A stretch of 64,000 nt of DNA from Paraburkholderia flava. GTDB lineage: Bacteria > Pseudomonadota > Gammaproteobacteria > Burkholderiales > Burkholderiaceae. Positions 42,168-50,619 of this stretch are shown piece after piece. The DNA lies in contig NZ_SMRO01000001.1 of NCBI RefSeq assembly GCF_004359985.1, positions 1,898,193-1,962,192 of the forward strand. Reading direction: 5' to 3'. Under the pieces are notes generated by a model. That model was not told where the DNA came from, ran no database searches, and saw only the letters and a list, made by a program, of their open reading frames with translations. The first letter of the stretch is position 1. Each line of letters opens with the position of its first letter. Made by a program: the position numbers and the translations under genes.

Positions 42168-43721
42168 ATGTGCGGCATCGTAGGCGTAGTTTCCCGCTCC
42201 CCCGTCAACCAGCTGATCTATGACAGCCTGCTGCTTCTGCAGCATCGCGGCCAGGACGCAGCCGGCATCGCGACGGCGAACGGCAGCAATTTCCACATGC
42301 ACAAGGCCAACGGCATGGTGCGCGACGTGTTCCGCACGCGCAACATGCGCAGCCTGCCGGGTACCACCGGCATCGGCCAGGTGCGCTACCCGACCGCAGG
42401 TTCCGCGTCGAGCGAAGAAGAGGCCCAGCCGTTCTACGTGAACGCGCCGTTCGGCATCATCCTCGCGCACAACGGCAACCTGACCAACTGGCCGCAGCTG
42501 AAGGAAGAGATGTTCCGCGTCGACCGGCGGCACATCAACACCAATTCCGACACCGAGGTGCTGCTCAACGTGCTCGCGCACGAACTGCAGCTGTCCAGCT
42601 CGGGTCTGCAGCTCGATCCGGATGCGGTCTTCAAGGCCGTGAGCGGTGTGCACAAGCGCGTGAAGGGGTCGTACGCGATCGTGTCGCTGATCGCGGGCTA
42701 CGGGCTGCTCGCATTCCGCGATCCGTTCGGGATCCGGCCGCTGTGCCTCGGCAAGCTCGAGACGGCAGAAGGCGTCGAGTGGATCGTGGCGTCGGAGTCG
42801 GTGGCGATCGAAGGGATCGGCTTCGAGTTCGTGCGCGACGTGGCGCCGGGCGAAGCGATCTTCATCGATCTCGAAGGCAACCTGTACTCGCAGCAGTGCG
42901 CGACGAATCCGAGCCTGAACCCGTGCATCTTCGAACTCGTGTATCTCGCGCGGCCCGACTCGGTGCTTGATGGCGTGCCGGTCTACAACGCGCGTCTGCG
43001 GATGGGCGATTACCTCGCCGAAAAAATTATGCGCGTGCTGCCGAAGGACGTGAAGATCGACGTCGTGATGCCGATTCCCGATTCGTCGCGGCCCGCCGCG
43101 ATGCAGGTCGCGGCGAAGCTCGGCGTCGAGTATCGCGAAGGCTTCTTCAAGAACCGCTATGTCGGCCGGACCTTCATCATGCCGGGCCAGGCGGTACGCA
43201 AGAAGTCGGTGCGGCAGAAGCTGAACGCGATGGGCATCGAGTTCAAGGGCAAGAATGTGCTGATCGTCGACGATTCGATCGTGCGCGGCACGACGTCGCA
43301 CGAGATCGTGCAGATGGCGCGCAGCGCCGGCGCGAACAAGGTGATCTTCGCTTCGGCGGCGCCGCCGGTGAAATTCCCGAACGTGTACGGCATCGACATG
43401 CCGACGCGCGGCGAACTCGTCGCACACGGTCACACGGACGAAGAAGTTGCACGGATGATCGGTGCTGATCATCTCGTGTACCAGGACGTCGACGCGCTGA
43501 AGCAGGCGATACGCGACATCAACCCGGCGCTGAAGGAGTTCGACGCGTCGTGCTTCGACGGCAACTACATCACCGGCGACATCACGACCGAGTACCTCGA
43601 CCGTGTCGAGCTTGCCCGTCTCGCACCGGACGCGCTGTCGGACCGTGACGCTGCAAGCGACGCGATCGACGGCGGTGGCGCGGCACGTTCGCAGCTGCAC
43701 TTGCAACTCTCGGTGGAGTGA
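42168..43721 (+). CDS. purF: Amidophosphoribosyltransferase
   Basis: First committed step of purine synthesis: PRPP plus glutamine to phosphoribosylamine. It has 517 residues. The class II glutaminase nucleophile Cys2 follows the initiator Met (MCGIVGVVS). Also seen: LLQHRGQDAAGIAT, NGNLTNW, and the PRPP-binding VLIVDDSIVRGTTSHEIVQ. The start at 42168 is fixed by Cys2; upstream open frame is not coding. A C-terminal tail of about 40 residues is Ala/Asp-rich. Confidence 0.98.
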   Translation: MCGIVGVVSRSPVNQLIYDSLLLLQHRGQDAAGIATANGSNFHMHKANGMVRDVFRTRNMRSLPGTTGIGQVRYPTAGSASSEEEAQPFYVNAPFGIILAHNGNLTNWPQLKEEMFRVDRRHINTNSDTEVLLNVLAHELQLSSSGLQLDPDAVFKAVSGVHKRVKGSYAIVSLIAGYGLLAFRDPFGIRPLCLGKLETAEGVEWIVASESVAIEGIGFEFVRDVAPGEAIFIDLEGNLYSQQCATNPSLNPCIFELVYLARPDSVLDGVPVYNARLRMGDYLAEKIMRVLPKDVKIDVVMPIPDSSRPAAMQVAAKLGVEYREGFFKNRYVGRTFIMPGQAVRKKSVRQKLNAMGIEFKGKNVLIVDDSIVRGTTSHEIVQMARSAGANKVIFASAAPPVKFPNVYGIDMPTRGELVAHGHTDEEVARMIGADHLVYQDVDALKQAIRDINPALKEFDASCFDGNYITGDITTEYLDRVELARLAPDALSDRDAASDAIDGGGAARSQLHLQLSVE

Positions 43722-43788
43722 CACACAGCACGGTAGCGGCACGTACGATGCGTGTCGCCGCCGTGCATCTGCCTGTGCTACGATCAGG

Positions 43789-43850
43789 GCTTGCGTCGAT
43801 TTGAACTCAGCTTGCGGACGCGGGGCAACCCAAAACAGCTAAAGCGAATG
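43789..43850 (+). promoter_or_regulatory. SAM-II-type riboswitch aptamer upstream of metZ
   Basis: The segment matches the SAM-II pattern. A P1 stem CTTGCGTC (43790-43797) pairs with GACGCGGG (43817-43824; two G-U). Its loop reads GATTTGAAC then CAGCTTGC. Downstream comes AGCTAAAGCG (43837-43846), the conserved 3' strand that folds back as a pseudoknot in SAM-II. Between them is a small GGG-CAA-CCC hairpin insert. SAM-II switches typically control metA/metZ/metX genes, and metZ is the next gene. The match was made by eye; a covariance-model search was not run. Confidence 0.7.
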
Positions 43851-43893
43851 GTGGGCAGTGTCATTGCCGCCACGCTCCAGCTTCCCCGCACAC

Positions 43894-43928
43894 AAGCCCG
43901 CTTATGCCGACGCAAAGCGGGCTTTTTG
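43894..43928 (+). terminator. Intrinsic terminator between SAM-II aptamer and metZ
   Basis: AAGCCCGCTT (43894-43903) pairs with AAGCGGGCTT (43915-43924), an 11-nt loop between and TTTTTG at the end. It may simply end purF, but its position after the aptamer and 64 nt before metZ makes it the likely expression platform. A competing pairing joins the aptamer 3' side (43810-43814 and 43820-43825) to 43884-43889 and 43893-43897, overlapping the foot of the terminator. Confidence 0.82.
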
Positions 43929-43992
43929 TTGCCGGCGCGAAACGCGAACCGCGTGCGCCGGTCGTATGGTCGTATAACGGAACCGAACGAAC

Positions 43993-45186
43993 ATGGACGA
44001 CTCTCTCAACTTCGACACCCTGTCGGTACGCGCCGGTACGGTGCGCAGCGAGTTCAACGAGCACTCGGAAGCGATCTACCTCACGTCGAGCTTCTGCTTC
44101 TCGAGCGCGGCCGAAGCCGCCGACCGCTTCAAGCACTCCGAGGACTATTACACGTACTCGCGCTTCACCAATCCCACGGTCACGATGTTCCAGGACCGCC
44201 TCGCGGCACTCGAAGGCGGCGAAGCGTGCATGGCGACCGCGTCGGGGATGAGCGCGATCATGTCGGTGGTGATGTCGGCGTTGCAGGCAGGCGATCATCT
44301 GCTTAGCTCGCGCAGTCTGTTCGGTTCGACGCTCGGCATGTTCTCGCAGATTTTCAGCCGCTTCGGCATCACGACCACGTTCGTCGATCCCACCGATCTC
44401 GACGCATGGAAGAACGCCGTGCGTCCCGAGACGAAAATGTTCTTCCTCGAAACGCCGTCGAATCCGCTGACCGAAATCGCCGACATCGAAGCGATCGGCA
44501 AGATCGCGAAGGCCGCGAACGCGCTGTTCGTCGTCGATAACTGTTTCTGTAGCCCGGCGTTGCAGCAGCCGCTGAAACTCGGCGCCGACGTCGTGATGCA
44601 TTCGGCGACGAAATTCCTCGACGGCCAGGGCCGCGTGCTCGGCGGCGCGCTCGTCGGGTCGCGCCAGTTCATCATGGAGAAGGTGTTCCCGTTCGTGCGC
44701 AGCGCCGGTCCGACGCTGTCCGCGTTCAACGCGTGGGTGCTGCTGAAGGGCATGGAGACACTGTCGCTGCGCGTCGACAAGCAGTCGGCGAATGCGCTCG
44801 AAATTGCCAGCTGGCTCGACACGCATCCGGCCGTGAAGCGCGTGTTCTATCCGGGGCTCCCGTCGCATCCGCAGTACGAGATCGCGAAGCGTCAGCAGAA
44901 GTCGGGCGGCGCTGTCGTGTCGTTCGAGGTGAAGGGCGACACGCCGGAAGCGCAGCGCGAGAACGCGTGGCGCGTGGTCGACGGCGTGAAGGTCTGCTCG
45001 ATCACCGCGAATCTCGGCGACACGCGCACGACGATCACCCATCCGGCGACGACGACGCACAGCCGCATCACGCCCGAAGCGCGCGTGGCGGCGGGTATTA
45101 CCGAAGGGCTGCTGCGACTGGCGGTCGGTCTGGAGAATGCCGGCGATATCCGTAACGATCTCGCGCACGGGTTGGGACAGGCTTGA
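43993..45186 (+). CDS. metZ: O-succinylhomoserine sulfhydrylase
   Basis: PLP enzyme that makes homocysteine directly from O-succinylhomoserine and sulfide. It has 397 residues of the Cys/Met metabolism family. Seen: LSVRAGTVRSEFNEHSEAIY start, YSRFTNPTV, ATASGMSAI (cofactor phosphate region), FVVDNCFCSPALQQPL, PLP lysine K207 in HSATKFLDGQGRVLGG, and NLGDTRTTITHPATTTHSR. The LDGQGRVLGG form is typical of MetZ. Expression is probably controlled by the SAM-II switch upstream. Confidence 0.95.
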   Translation: MDDSLNFDTLSVRAGTVRSEFNEHSEAIYLTSSFCFSSAAEAADRFKHSEDYYTYSRFTNPTVTMFQDRLAALEGGEACMATASGMSAIMSVVMSALQAGDHLLSSRSLFGSTLGMFSQIFSRFGITTTFVDPTDLDAWKNAVRPETKMFFLETPSNPLTEIADIEAIGKIAKAANALFVVDNCFCSPALQQPLKLGADVVMHSATKFLDGQGRVLGGALVGSRQFIMEKVFPFVRSAGPTLSAFNAWVLLKGMETLSLRVDKQSANALEIASWLDTHPAVKRVFYPGLPSHPQYEIAKRQQKSGGAVVSFEVKGDTPEAQRENAWRVVDGVKVCSITANLGDTRTTITHPATTTHSRITPEARVAAGITEGLLRLAVGLENAGDIRNDLAHGLGQA

Positions 45187-45228
45187 TGGAGTGTCGCGTG
45201 GCGCTTCTCGGCCCGCGCGATTGAGAAA

Positions 45229-46023
45229 CTACTGCGGCACCGCGCGCCATTGCCCGGGCGCGATGCCGAAGCGTCGCGTGAACGCATGCGTGAAAGCGCT
45301 CTGATCGCCGAAGCCGACATCGAGTGCGATGTCGGTCAGCGAGCGGCGCGGATCGGCGAGCAGCGTCACCGACGTATCGAGCCGCAATCGCTGCACGTAG
45401 CGATTCGGCGTCTCGCCGAACGCCTCGATAAACAGCTGATGAAAGCGTCGCATGCCGAAGCCGCAATGCACGGCGAGGTCAGCGACACGCAGCGGCTCCG
45501 CGAGCCGCGCCCGCAGCCATCGATCGATTCTCACGAAGTCCAGCCCCGCACCGGCTGGCTCGTCGCTGCCGCGCACCACGGTGCCCGTGTGCGCGAGAAT
45601 CGCCGCGCACAGTTGTGCGGACGCATTCCAGTTGAAGCGTCGCGCGTGCGGCGTGAGCGTCGGCAGATCGGCGGGATCGCCGGGTGTCGCGCCCGCGGCG
45701 AGCCGGCGCACGAGCTGGGTCGTCGATGCATCGACGGTAACGGCACGCGCCCGGTCGAACAGCCGCTGCGGCACCGCGAGCGATGCCGCCGGCAGATCCA
45801 GCACCAGCTGACGGTTCTCGCCGAGTCCTGCGTAGTCGTGCCGCGCGCCCGCCGGCACGAGCCACGCAAAGCCGCTCTCGATCCGCTGGCCGATGCCGTC
45901 CACCGCCATCGTCATCGAGCCGTCGAGACCGAGCACGACCTGATGGAACGCGTGCACGTCCGACGCCTCAATTGCGCCGAAGCGGCGCAGCGATACGCTG
46001 GGGGAGAGGACGGCGGCGTGCAC
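45229..46023 (-). CDS. AraC-family transcriptional regulator
   Basis: A 264-residue regulator. The N-terminal domain is a small cupin-like sensor (HQVVLGLDGSMTMAVDG, AWLVPAGARHDYAG). The C-terminal double helix-turn-helix is typical: VADLAVHCGFGMRRFHQLFIEAFGETPN and DIALDVGFGDQSAFTHAFTRRFGIAPGQWR. It starts 32 nt after the FKBP gene stop on the same strand and converges on metZ. Its target is unknown; the drug-transporter gene often found beside this type of regulator is not here. Confidence 0.9.
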   Translation of the reverse strand: MHAAVLSPSVSLRRFGAIEASDVHAFHQVVLGLDGSMTMAVDGIGQRIESGFAWLVPAGARHDYAGLGENRQLVLDLPAASLAVPQRLFDRARAVTVDASTTQLVRRLAAGATPGDPADLPTLTPHARRFNWNASAQLCAAILAHTGTVVRGSDEPAGAGLDFVRIDRWLRARLAEPLRVADLAVHCGFGMRRFHQLFIEAFGETPNRYVQRLRLDTSVTLLADPRRSLTDIALDVGFGDQSAFTHAFTRRFGIAPGQWRAVPQ

Positions 46024-46055
46024 GGTGATTCAGACAGAACTGAAGAAAAATCCGC

Positions 46056-46397
46056 TCAGACGTCGAGCAGTTCGACTTCGAACACGAGCGTCGCATTCGG
46101 CGGAATCACGCCGCCTGCGCCGCGCGGGCCGTAGCCGAGTTGCGGCGGAATCGTCAGACGACGCACGCCGCCCACTTTCATCCCCTGCACGCCTTCGTCC
46201 CAGCCCTTGATGACCATGCCGCCGCCGAGCACGAACGCGAACGGATCGTTGCGGTCCTTGCTCGAATCGAACTTCTGACCGTCGGTCAGCCAGCCCGTGT
46301 AATGCACGCTGACGCTCTTGCCTGCAACCGCTTCTGCGCCGCTGCCTTCGGTCAGATCTTCATACTTGAGACCCGAGTCGGTGGTGACGATGGACAT
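46056..46397 (-). CDS. FKBP-type peptidyl-prolyl isomerase
   Basis: A 113-residue single-domain FKBP that speeds cis/trans isomerisation of Xaa-Pro bonds. Seen: [41 protein letters not shown], and [27 protein letters not shown], containing the aromatic active-site residues. No signal peptide, so it should be cytoplasmic. AAGGAG precedes the ATG. Confidence 0.96.
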   Translation of the reverse strand: MSIVTTDSGLKYEDLTEGSGAEAVAGKSVSVHYTGWLTDGQKFDSSKDRNDPFAFVLGGGMVIKGWDEGVQGMKVGGVRRLTIPPQLGYGPRGAGGVIPPNATLVFEVELLDV

Positions 46398-46694
46398 ACG
46401 AAACTCCTTCGGACAAATCGATTAAAACCGGTATTGTAGGCGCGTTTGACCGGTCGCCCGATGACACCGCCGACACGCGATGCCGAGGTCGATCCGGTCA
46501 TCGCAGCAACGGCAGCCCGTCCCACGGCGCGTTCGCCACGCCCAACACGTTTTCGTACGCGCGGTAGCAGACCGGGCCCGCTACGTGCTACACCATCCGA
46601 CGGACCGTTCGTCGCACAGGGTGACGAACCGGCCTGCCTATAATGTCGACTCCTGTCGACTCGACGAACATCCCTGGTACGAGAGGGCATCGAA
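46398..46694. other. Divergent intergenic region, FKBP / sensor kinase
   Basis: About 297 bp with promoters for both directions. A consensus -10 TATAAT (46639-46644) points towards the kinase gene, but no matching -35 at normal spacing is clear. TACAAT on the minus strand (46433-46438) could be the -10 for FKBP. I see no gene or RNA in it. Confidence 0.45.
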
Positions 46695-47495
46695 GTGAGT
46701 ACGTCTCCTGCGGGCGCCGGCGTCGCCCAGCCCGGCCGTCCCGATTCCGTCGCCTATGAGCGCACCGCGCGTCGCCGCGCCGAAGTGGCGCTGTTCATGC
46801 GCGACCATGTGCTGTCGCTTGTGTCGCACGATCTGCGCGGCCCGTTGAACGCTATCCATAGCTGGGCCTACGTGCTCGAACGCAAGTTCGATGCAGCCGA
46901 TGCGGCCGCACAACGCGCGCTTGGCGGCATTCGCACGGGTGTCGAGCAGCAGGTGAAGCTGCTCGAAGAGATCGTCGATGCGACGCGTGCCGAAACCCGC
47001 ACGCTCGCGCTCGAGCGCACGTCGTTCCCGTTGTGGCCGCTCGTCGATGAAACGATCGGCGAAGTGCGCAGCGCGCTCGCGATGTCGCGCGACGTGCAGA
47101 TCGACGTCGACACCGCGCTCGCGACCGAGCAACTCGCCGGCGATCGCGAGCGTCTCGCGGCGACGGTGTGGCTGATGCTCGCGTTCGCGGTCGAGTCGAG
47201 CGCGGCGGGTTCGCCGGTCACGCTCGCGACGTCCGTCGATACGAACGCATGGCACGTCGCCGTGCGTTTCGTCGTGACGCCTGCGTCGCGCGAAGATCCC
47301 GACGTGCTGCATCTGCTCGAAGCGTTCGCGCTACAGCAGGCCCAGGCGCCGCGCGAAGCCGGACGTATCGCGTGGGTGCTCGCGCTGTGCAAGCGGGTCG
47401 CGGAAGCGCATGGCGGTGCGTTCGAACAGCACGACGCCGCCGAGGGTAACGACACGGCATCGCTCGTGTTGCGCGTGCCGCTCGCGTCGGCTTAA
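46695..47495 (+). CDS. Degenerate sensor histidine kinase
   Basis: A 266-residue cytoplasmic protein without sensor or membrane segments. The dimerisation/phosphoacceptor domain is intact: LSLVSHDLRGPLNAIHSW with H45. The ATP-binding half (about 110-265) is recognisable in overall shape (LAATVWLMLAFAVESSAAGSPV in place of the N-box, and IAWVLALCKRVAEAHGGAFE near the end). It lacks the catalytic Asn of the N-box and the DxGxG G1 motif. It probably cannot bind ATP normally and may act as a phosphotransfer or docking protein. The GTG start at 46695 has GAGAGGG upstream. No response regulator gene is adjacent. Confidence 0.8.
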   Translation: MSTSPAGAGVAQPGRPDSVAYERTARRRAEVALFMRDHVLSLVSHDLRGPLNAIHSWAYVLERKFDAADAAAQRALGGIRTGVEQQVKLLEEIVDATRAETRTLALERTSFPLWPLVDETIGEVRSALAMSRDVQIDVDTALATEQLAGDRERLAATVWLMLAFAVESSAAGSPVTLATSVDTNAWHVAVRFVVTPASREDPDVLHLLEAFALQQAQAPREAGRIAWVLALCKRVAEAHGGAFEQHDAAEGNDTASLVLRVPLASA

Positions 47496-47609
47496 CGTAT
47501 TGGGGCGAACGGCGCGGTTCGCTCGCGCCACGCGCCGTTTTGCGCGCAAAAGGCTTTCATCGGGCTTGCACCTCTATACTGACAACTTTTGCTTCCGGAG
47601 TTTTCTCTC

Positions 47610-49004
47610 TTGATCCAGGTTGTCGCCCTCATCGGTGCGCTGTTGCTGGTCGTGCTTAACGGCTTCTTCGTGGCGGCCGAGTTCGGCCTCGTCAAACTGC
47701 GGCAGACCCGCGTTCAGGCGCTCGCGAAAAAATTCGGCATGCGCGGCCGGTTGCTCGCGAAGGTTCATAGTCAGCTCGATGCGTATCTGTCCGCGTGTCA
47801 ACTGGGCATCACGCTGGCTTCGCTGGGACTCGGCTGGATTGGCGAGCCTGCCTTTGCCGAACTGCTGTCGCCGCTGTTCGAACTGTTCGGCATCCACTCG
47901 CTGCCGATCGCGCATGCGATCTCGCTGTTCTTCGCGTTCACCTGTATTTCGTTCCTGCACATCGTCGTCGGCGAACTCGCGCCGAAGTCGCTTGCGATCC
48001 GCCAGGCCGAACGCATTTCGCTGTGGACCGCGATGCCGCTGTACGCGTTCTACTGGGCGATGTATCCGGCGATCTGGGTGTTGAACAGCAGCGCGAACGC
48101 GGTGCTGCGGATCGCAGGGTTGTCGTCGGAACACAGCTCCGATTCGCATTACTCCACCGACGAACTGAAGCTGATCCTGCGCGGCCGTCGCGCGGGCGTC
48201 CAGCATCGCGCTGATGCGCAGGACAGGGCGAAGCAGTCACGCGATACGTCGCCGCAACCGGTCACGCTCGGCGACGACGCGTACAACCAGGACGAATGGA
48301 ACACGATCGCGCATTCGCTCGATTTTTCGCGGATGACCGTCTCCGACTTGATGCGCCCCGCGCACGAGATGGTCGGGCTGCGGCGCGATCTGCCGTTGCG
48401 CGAAAACATGCAGGTGGTTGCGCGGCATCGCTTTAGCCGCTATCCGTTGTTCGACGATGCGTCGGGCGAACGGGTCGACGGGATGATCCATTTGAAGGAT
48501 CTGCTGCTCGCGCGTCATGCGGGTAGCACGCTCGAAGATCTCGCGAAATACGCGCGGCCCGTGCAGTACGTGAAGCCGACGATGCCCGCGCTCGAACTGT
48601 TCCGCCGCTTTCGCAAAGGCGCGCCACATCTCGCGCTGGTCGGCGAGAAGAACGCGCAGCCGATCGGCTTCCTCACGCTCGATAACCTGCTCGGCGCGCT
48701 GGTCGGTCAGATTCACGACGAGTTTCGCCAGGGCGACGCCGACTGGACGCGAATGGACGACGGCACACTGATGGGCAAGGGCAGTTTGCCGGTCGTGTCG
48801 CTGGAGCGCGCGCTCGGCATCGATATCGATGAAGGGCGTGCGGAATCGGTTGGCGGTCTGGTGATTCAGGCGCTCAGCGATCTGCCGGAGGAAGGGCAGC
48901 GTGTGGCGTTCGATCGATTTGATGTGGTGGTGAAGAAGATGCGCGGGCCGCGGATTGTGTTGGTTAGGGTGTATCCGAAGGAGCTGGATGATGAGGGGGG
49001 TTGA
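47610..49004 (+). CDS. CNNM/CorC-type membrane protein with CBS domains
   Basis: A 464-residue inner-membrane protein of the 'hemolysin-related' UPF0053 group (DUF21 + CBS pair + CorC_HlyC), linked to Mg2+/Co2+ transport or envelope ion balance. About four hydrophobic segments lie in residues 1-160, with the DUF21 signature GFFVAAEFGLVKLRQTR and FLHIVVGELAPKSLAIRQ. A CBS pair follows (MTVSDLMRPAHEMV, VDGMIHLKDLLLA, IGFLTLDNLLGALVGQI), then the C-terminal CorC domain (SLERALGIDI, VGGLVIQALSDLPEEGQRV). I start at the TTG at 47610, which has GGAG 9 nt upstream. Confidence 0.9.
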   Translation: MIQVVALIGALLLVVLNGFFVAAEFGLVKLRQTRVQALAKKFGMRGRLLAKVHSQLDAYLSACQLGITLASLGLGWIGEPAFAELLSPLFELFGIHSLPIAHAISLFFAFTCISFLHIVVGELAPKSLAIRQAERISLWTAMPLYAFYWAMYPAIWVLNSSANAVLRIAGLSSEHSSDSHYSTDELKLILRGRRAGVQHRADAQDRAKQSRDTSPQPVTLGDDAYNQDEWNTIAHSLDFSRMTVSDLMRPAHEMVGLRRDLPLRENMQVVARHRFSRYPLFDDASGERVDGMIHLKDLLLARHAGSTLEDLAKYARPVQYVKPTMPALELFRRFRKGAPHLALVGEKNAQPIGFLTLDNLLGALVGQIHDEFRQGDADWTRMDDGTLMGKGSLPVVSLERALGIDIDEGRAESVGGLVIQALSDLPEEGQRVAFDRFDVVVKKMRGPRIVLVRVYPKELDDEGG

Positions 49005-49026
49005 CGCGATCTAACGTGCGCGTCGG

Positions 49027-50466
49027 CTACCCCACACTAGCCTCAAACACCCTTCGATAATTCCCCCCCAGAATCATCCGGGTTTCGTCAGCATCAAACC
49101 CCGTCGCAAGCAGCGCACCCGCAAGCGCCGGCAACTGCTGATACCGCTTGAACACCGGCGGCGTGACGAAGCCGTACATATCGGTGCCGAGCCCCACGTG
49201 CTCGATGCCGACCACGTCCACCATCCGTTTCATCCCTTCGGCCATCGCCTGCAGATCGCGGAAGTTGCCCGCGTTCGGCCACACGCCGATCACGCCGCCG
49301 GTGTCCGCGACCGCGCGCGCGTGATCGGGCGTGATCAGCCGGCTGCGCGGCGACGGATGCGTCGCGAGCGCGGTGTGCGACAGCACCAGCGGTTTCGTCG
49401 TCGTCGCGGCCGCGCGCTTGACCAGATCGTAGGTGCCGTGCGCGACGTCGACCACGATGCCGAGCGTGTTGCAACGTCGCACGACGTCCGCGCCGAAATC
49501 CGTGAGGCCGCCATGCACCGGCGGCTCGGTCTGGATGTCGCCGAGTTCGTTGACGCGATAGTGCGTCAGCTGCAGATGACGCAGCCGATGCGCGCTATAA
49601 GCCTCGTCGACTCGCTCCAGACGACCCTCGAGAAAATCCGAACCTTCGGACGCGACGATCACACTCGGTCCCGCATTGCCGAGTGCGGCAAGCGACGCCC
49701 GATCGGTGATCACGTGCAACTGCTCTCGCTCGACCAGTTCGTCGACGCGTCTGAATTCCGCCTGGCCGAGCGCATACAGTTCGCCCGGCTCGGGCGTGCG
49801 CCACGCTTCGATGCGATGACGGTCCGCGTTGACGTGCGTGACGACGGTATCGGTGACGATCGCGAGGCAGATGATGTTCATGCCGCCCTCGCGCATCGGC
49901 GCGGCGAGCGGAACGAACGGGCGGTTCGCGCCGATCTTCGGATCGTGCGACACGATGATGCGGCCGCCGTGGCTGTGCATGTCGATCGTGATCGTCGACG
50001 GCGTGCGCCATGCAGTGTAGTGAGTTTCTTCGGGCGCATCGCCGGTGTAGTTCGCGAAGCGCCCCGGTGCGCACGCCGCAAGACCGAGCGCCGCACCCGA
50101 CGCGAGAAACGCACGTCGACTGATACCGCCGCGTGGCGTCGCGACCGGCTCCGCATCGACGAGTTGATAGCGCCAGCCGGTCGGATCATCGATCAGACGA
50201 CGCAGACGGCCGCGCAGCACGACGGCATCGGTGGCGACGAACGGCATCGGCTTTGCAGCGAAAACTTCGACGCACGCGAACGGATCGGCGGGGACGTGCG
50301 TGCCGCAGCACGGCGCATCGGGAAGCAGCAGGCAGTAGTCGACGGTAGCGCGCTGCACGTCGAACGCCATCATCCAGCCGGATAGCTCGACGGTCTCGCC
50401 GTCGAGCGCATCGGCCGCGCCGCTGTGGAAGGTCGGCCACGCGACGCGTTTCGGTTCGTTCTTCAT
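49027..50466 (-). CDS. M19 dipeptidase fused to an N-terminal DUF3299-like domain
   Basis: A 479-residue fusion. Residues 1 to about 112 resemble a DUF3299-type small domain (GETVELSGWMMAFDV, CLLLPDAPCCGTHVPADPF). At 116-132 there is a twin-arginine-like signal ending in a lipobox-like LAAC (SRRAFLASGAALGLAAC, C132). The rest is a renal-dipeptidase-type peptidase M19, which hydrolyses dipeptides with a binuclear zinc site: DMHSHGGRI (HxH), VASEGSDF (Glu), LTHYRVNE, VDVAHGTYD, LSHTALATHP, GLGTDMYGFV. An export signal buried 115 residues in is odd: either the N-terminal domain is an added cytoplasmic piece, or the true start lies just before SRR. No start codon is close there. I start at the ATG at 50466. 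Confidence 0.8.
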   Translation of the reverse strand: MKNEPKRVAWPTFHSGAADALDGETVELSGWMMAFDVQRATVDYCLLLPDAPCCGTHVPADPFACVEVFAAKPMPFVATDAVVLRGRLRRLIDDPTGWRYQLVDAEPVATPRGGISRRAFLASGAALGLAACAPGRFANYTGDAPEETHYTAWRTPSTITIDMHSHGGRIIVSHDPKIGANRPFVPLAAPMREGGMNIICLAIVTDTVVTHVNADRHRIEAWRTPEPGELYALGQAEFRRVDELVEREQLHVITDRASLAALGNAGPSVIVASEGSDFLEGRLERVDEAYSAHRLRHLQLTHYRVNELGDIQTEPPVHGGLTDFGADVVRRCNTLGIVVDVAHGTYDLVKRAAATTTKPLVLSHTALATHPSPRSRLITPDHARAVADTGGVIGVWPNAGNFRDLQAMAEGMKRMVDVVGIEHVGLGTDMYGFVTPPVFKRYQQLPALAGALLATGFDADETRMILGGNYRRVFEASVG

Positions 50467-50619
50467 GTCGGATTCCGGACGGAGAGACGGCGGCCACATA
50501 GCGATCGCGTAGCGCGTACCTTTCGAAGCTTGCGGCGCAACAAGTGGTGCGGAATCGACCGCATGCGCGACGACACGCGCAAGCATACCGCTGTCGTCAG
50601 TGCATGCGCAAAACGCCCG

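Noticed and set aside
42021..43742. A 573-codon minus-strand frame opposite purF
   Set aside because: Shadow frame; purF on the plus strand is unambiguous.
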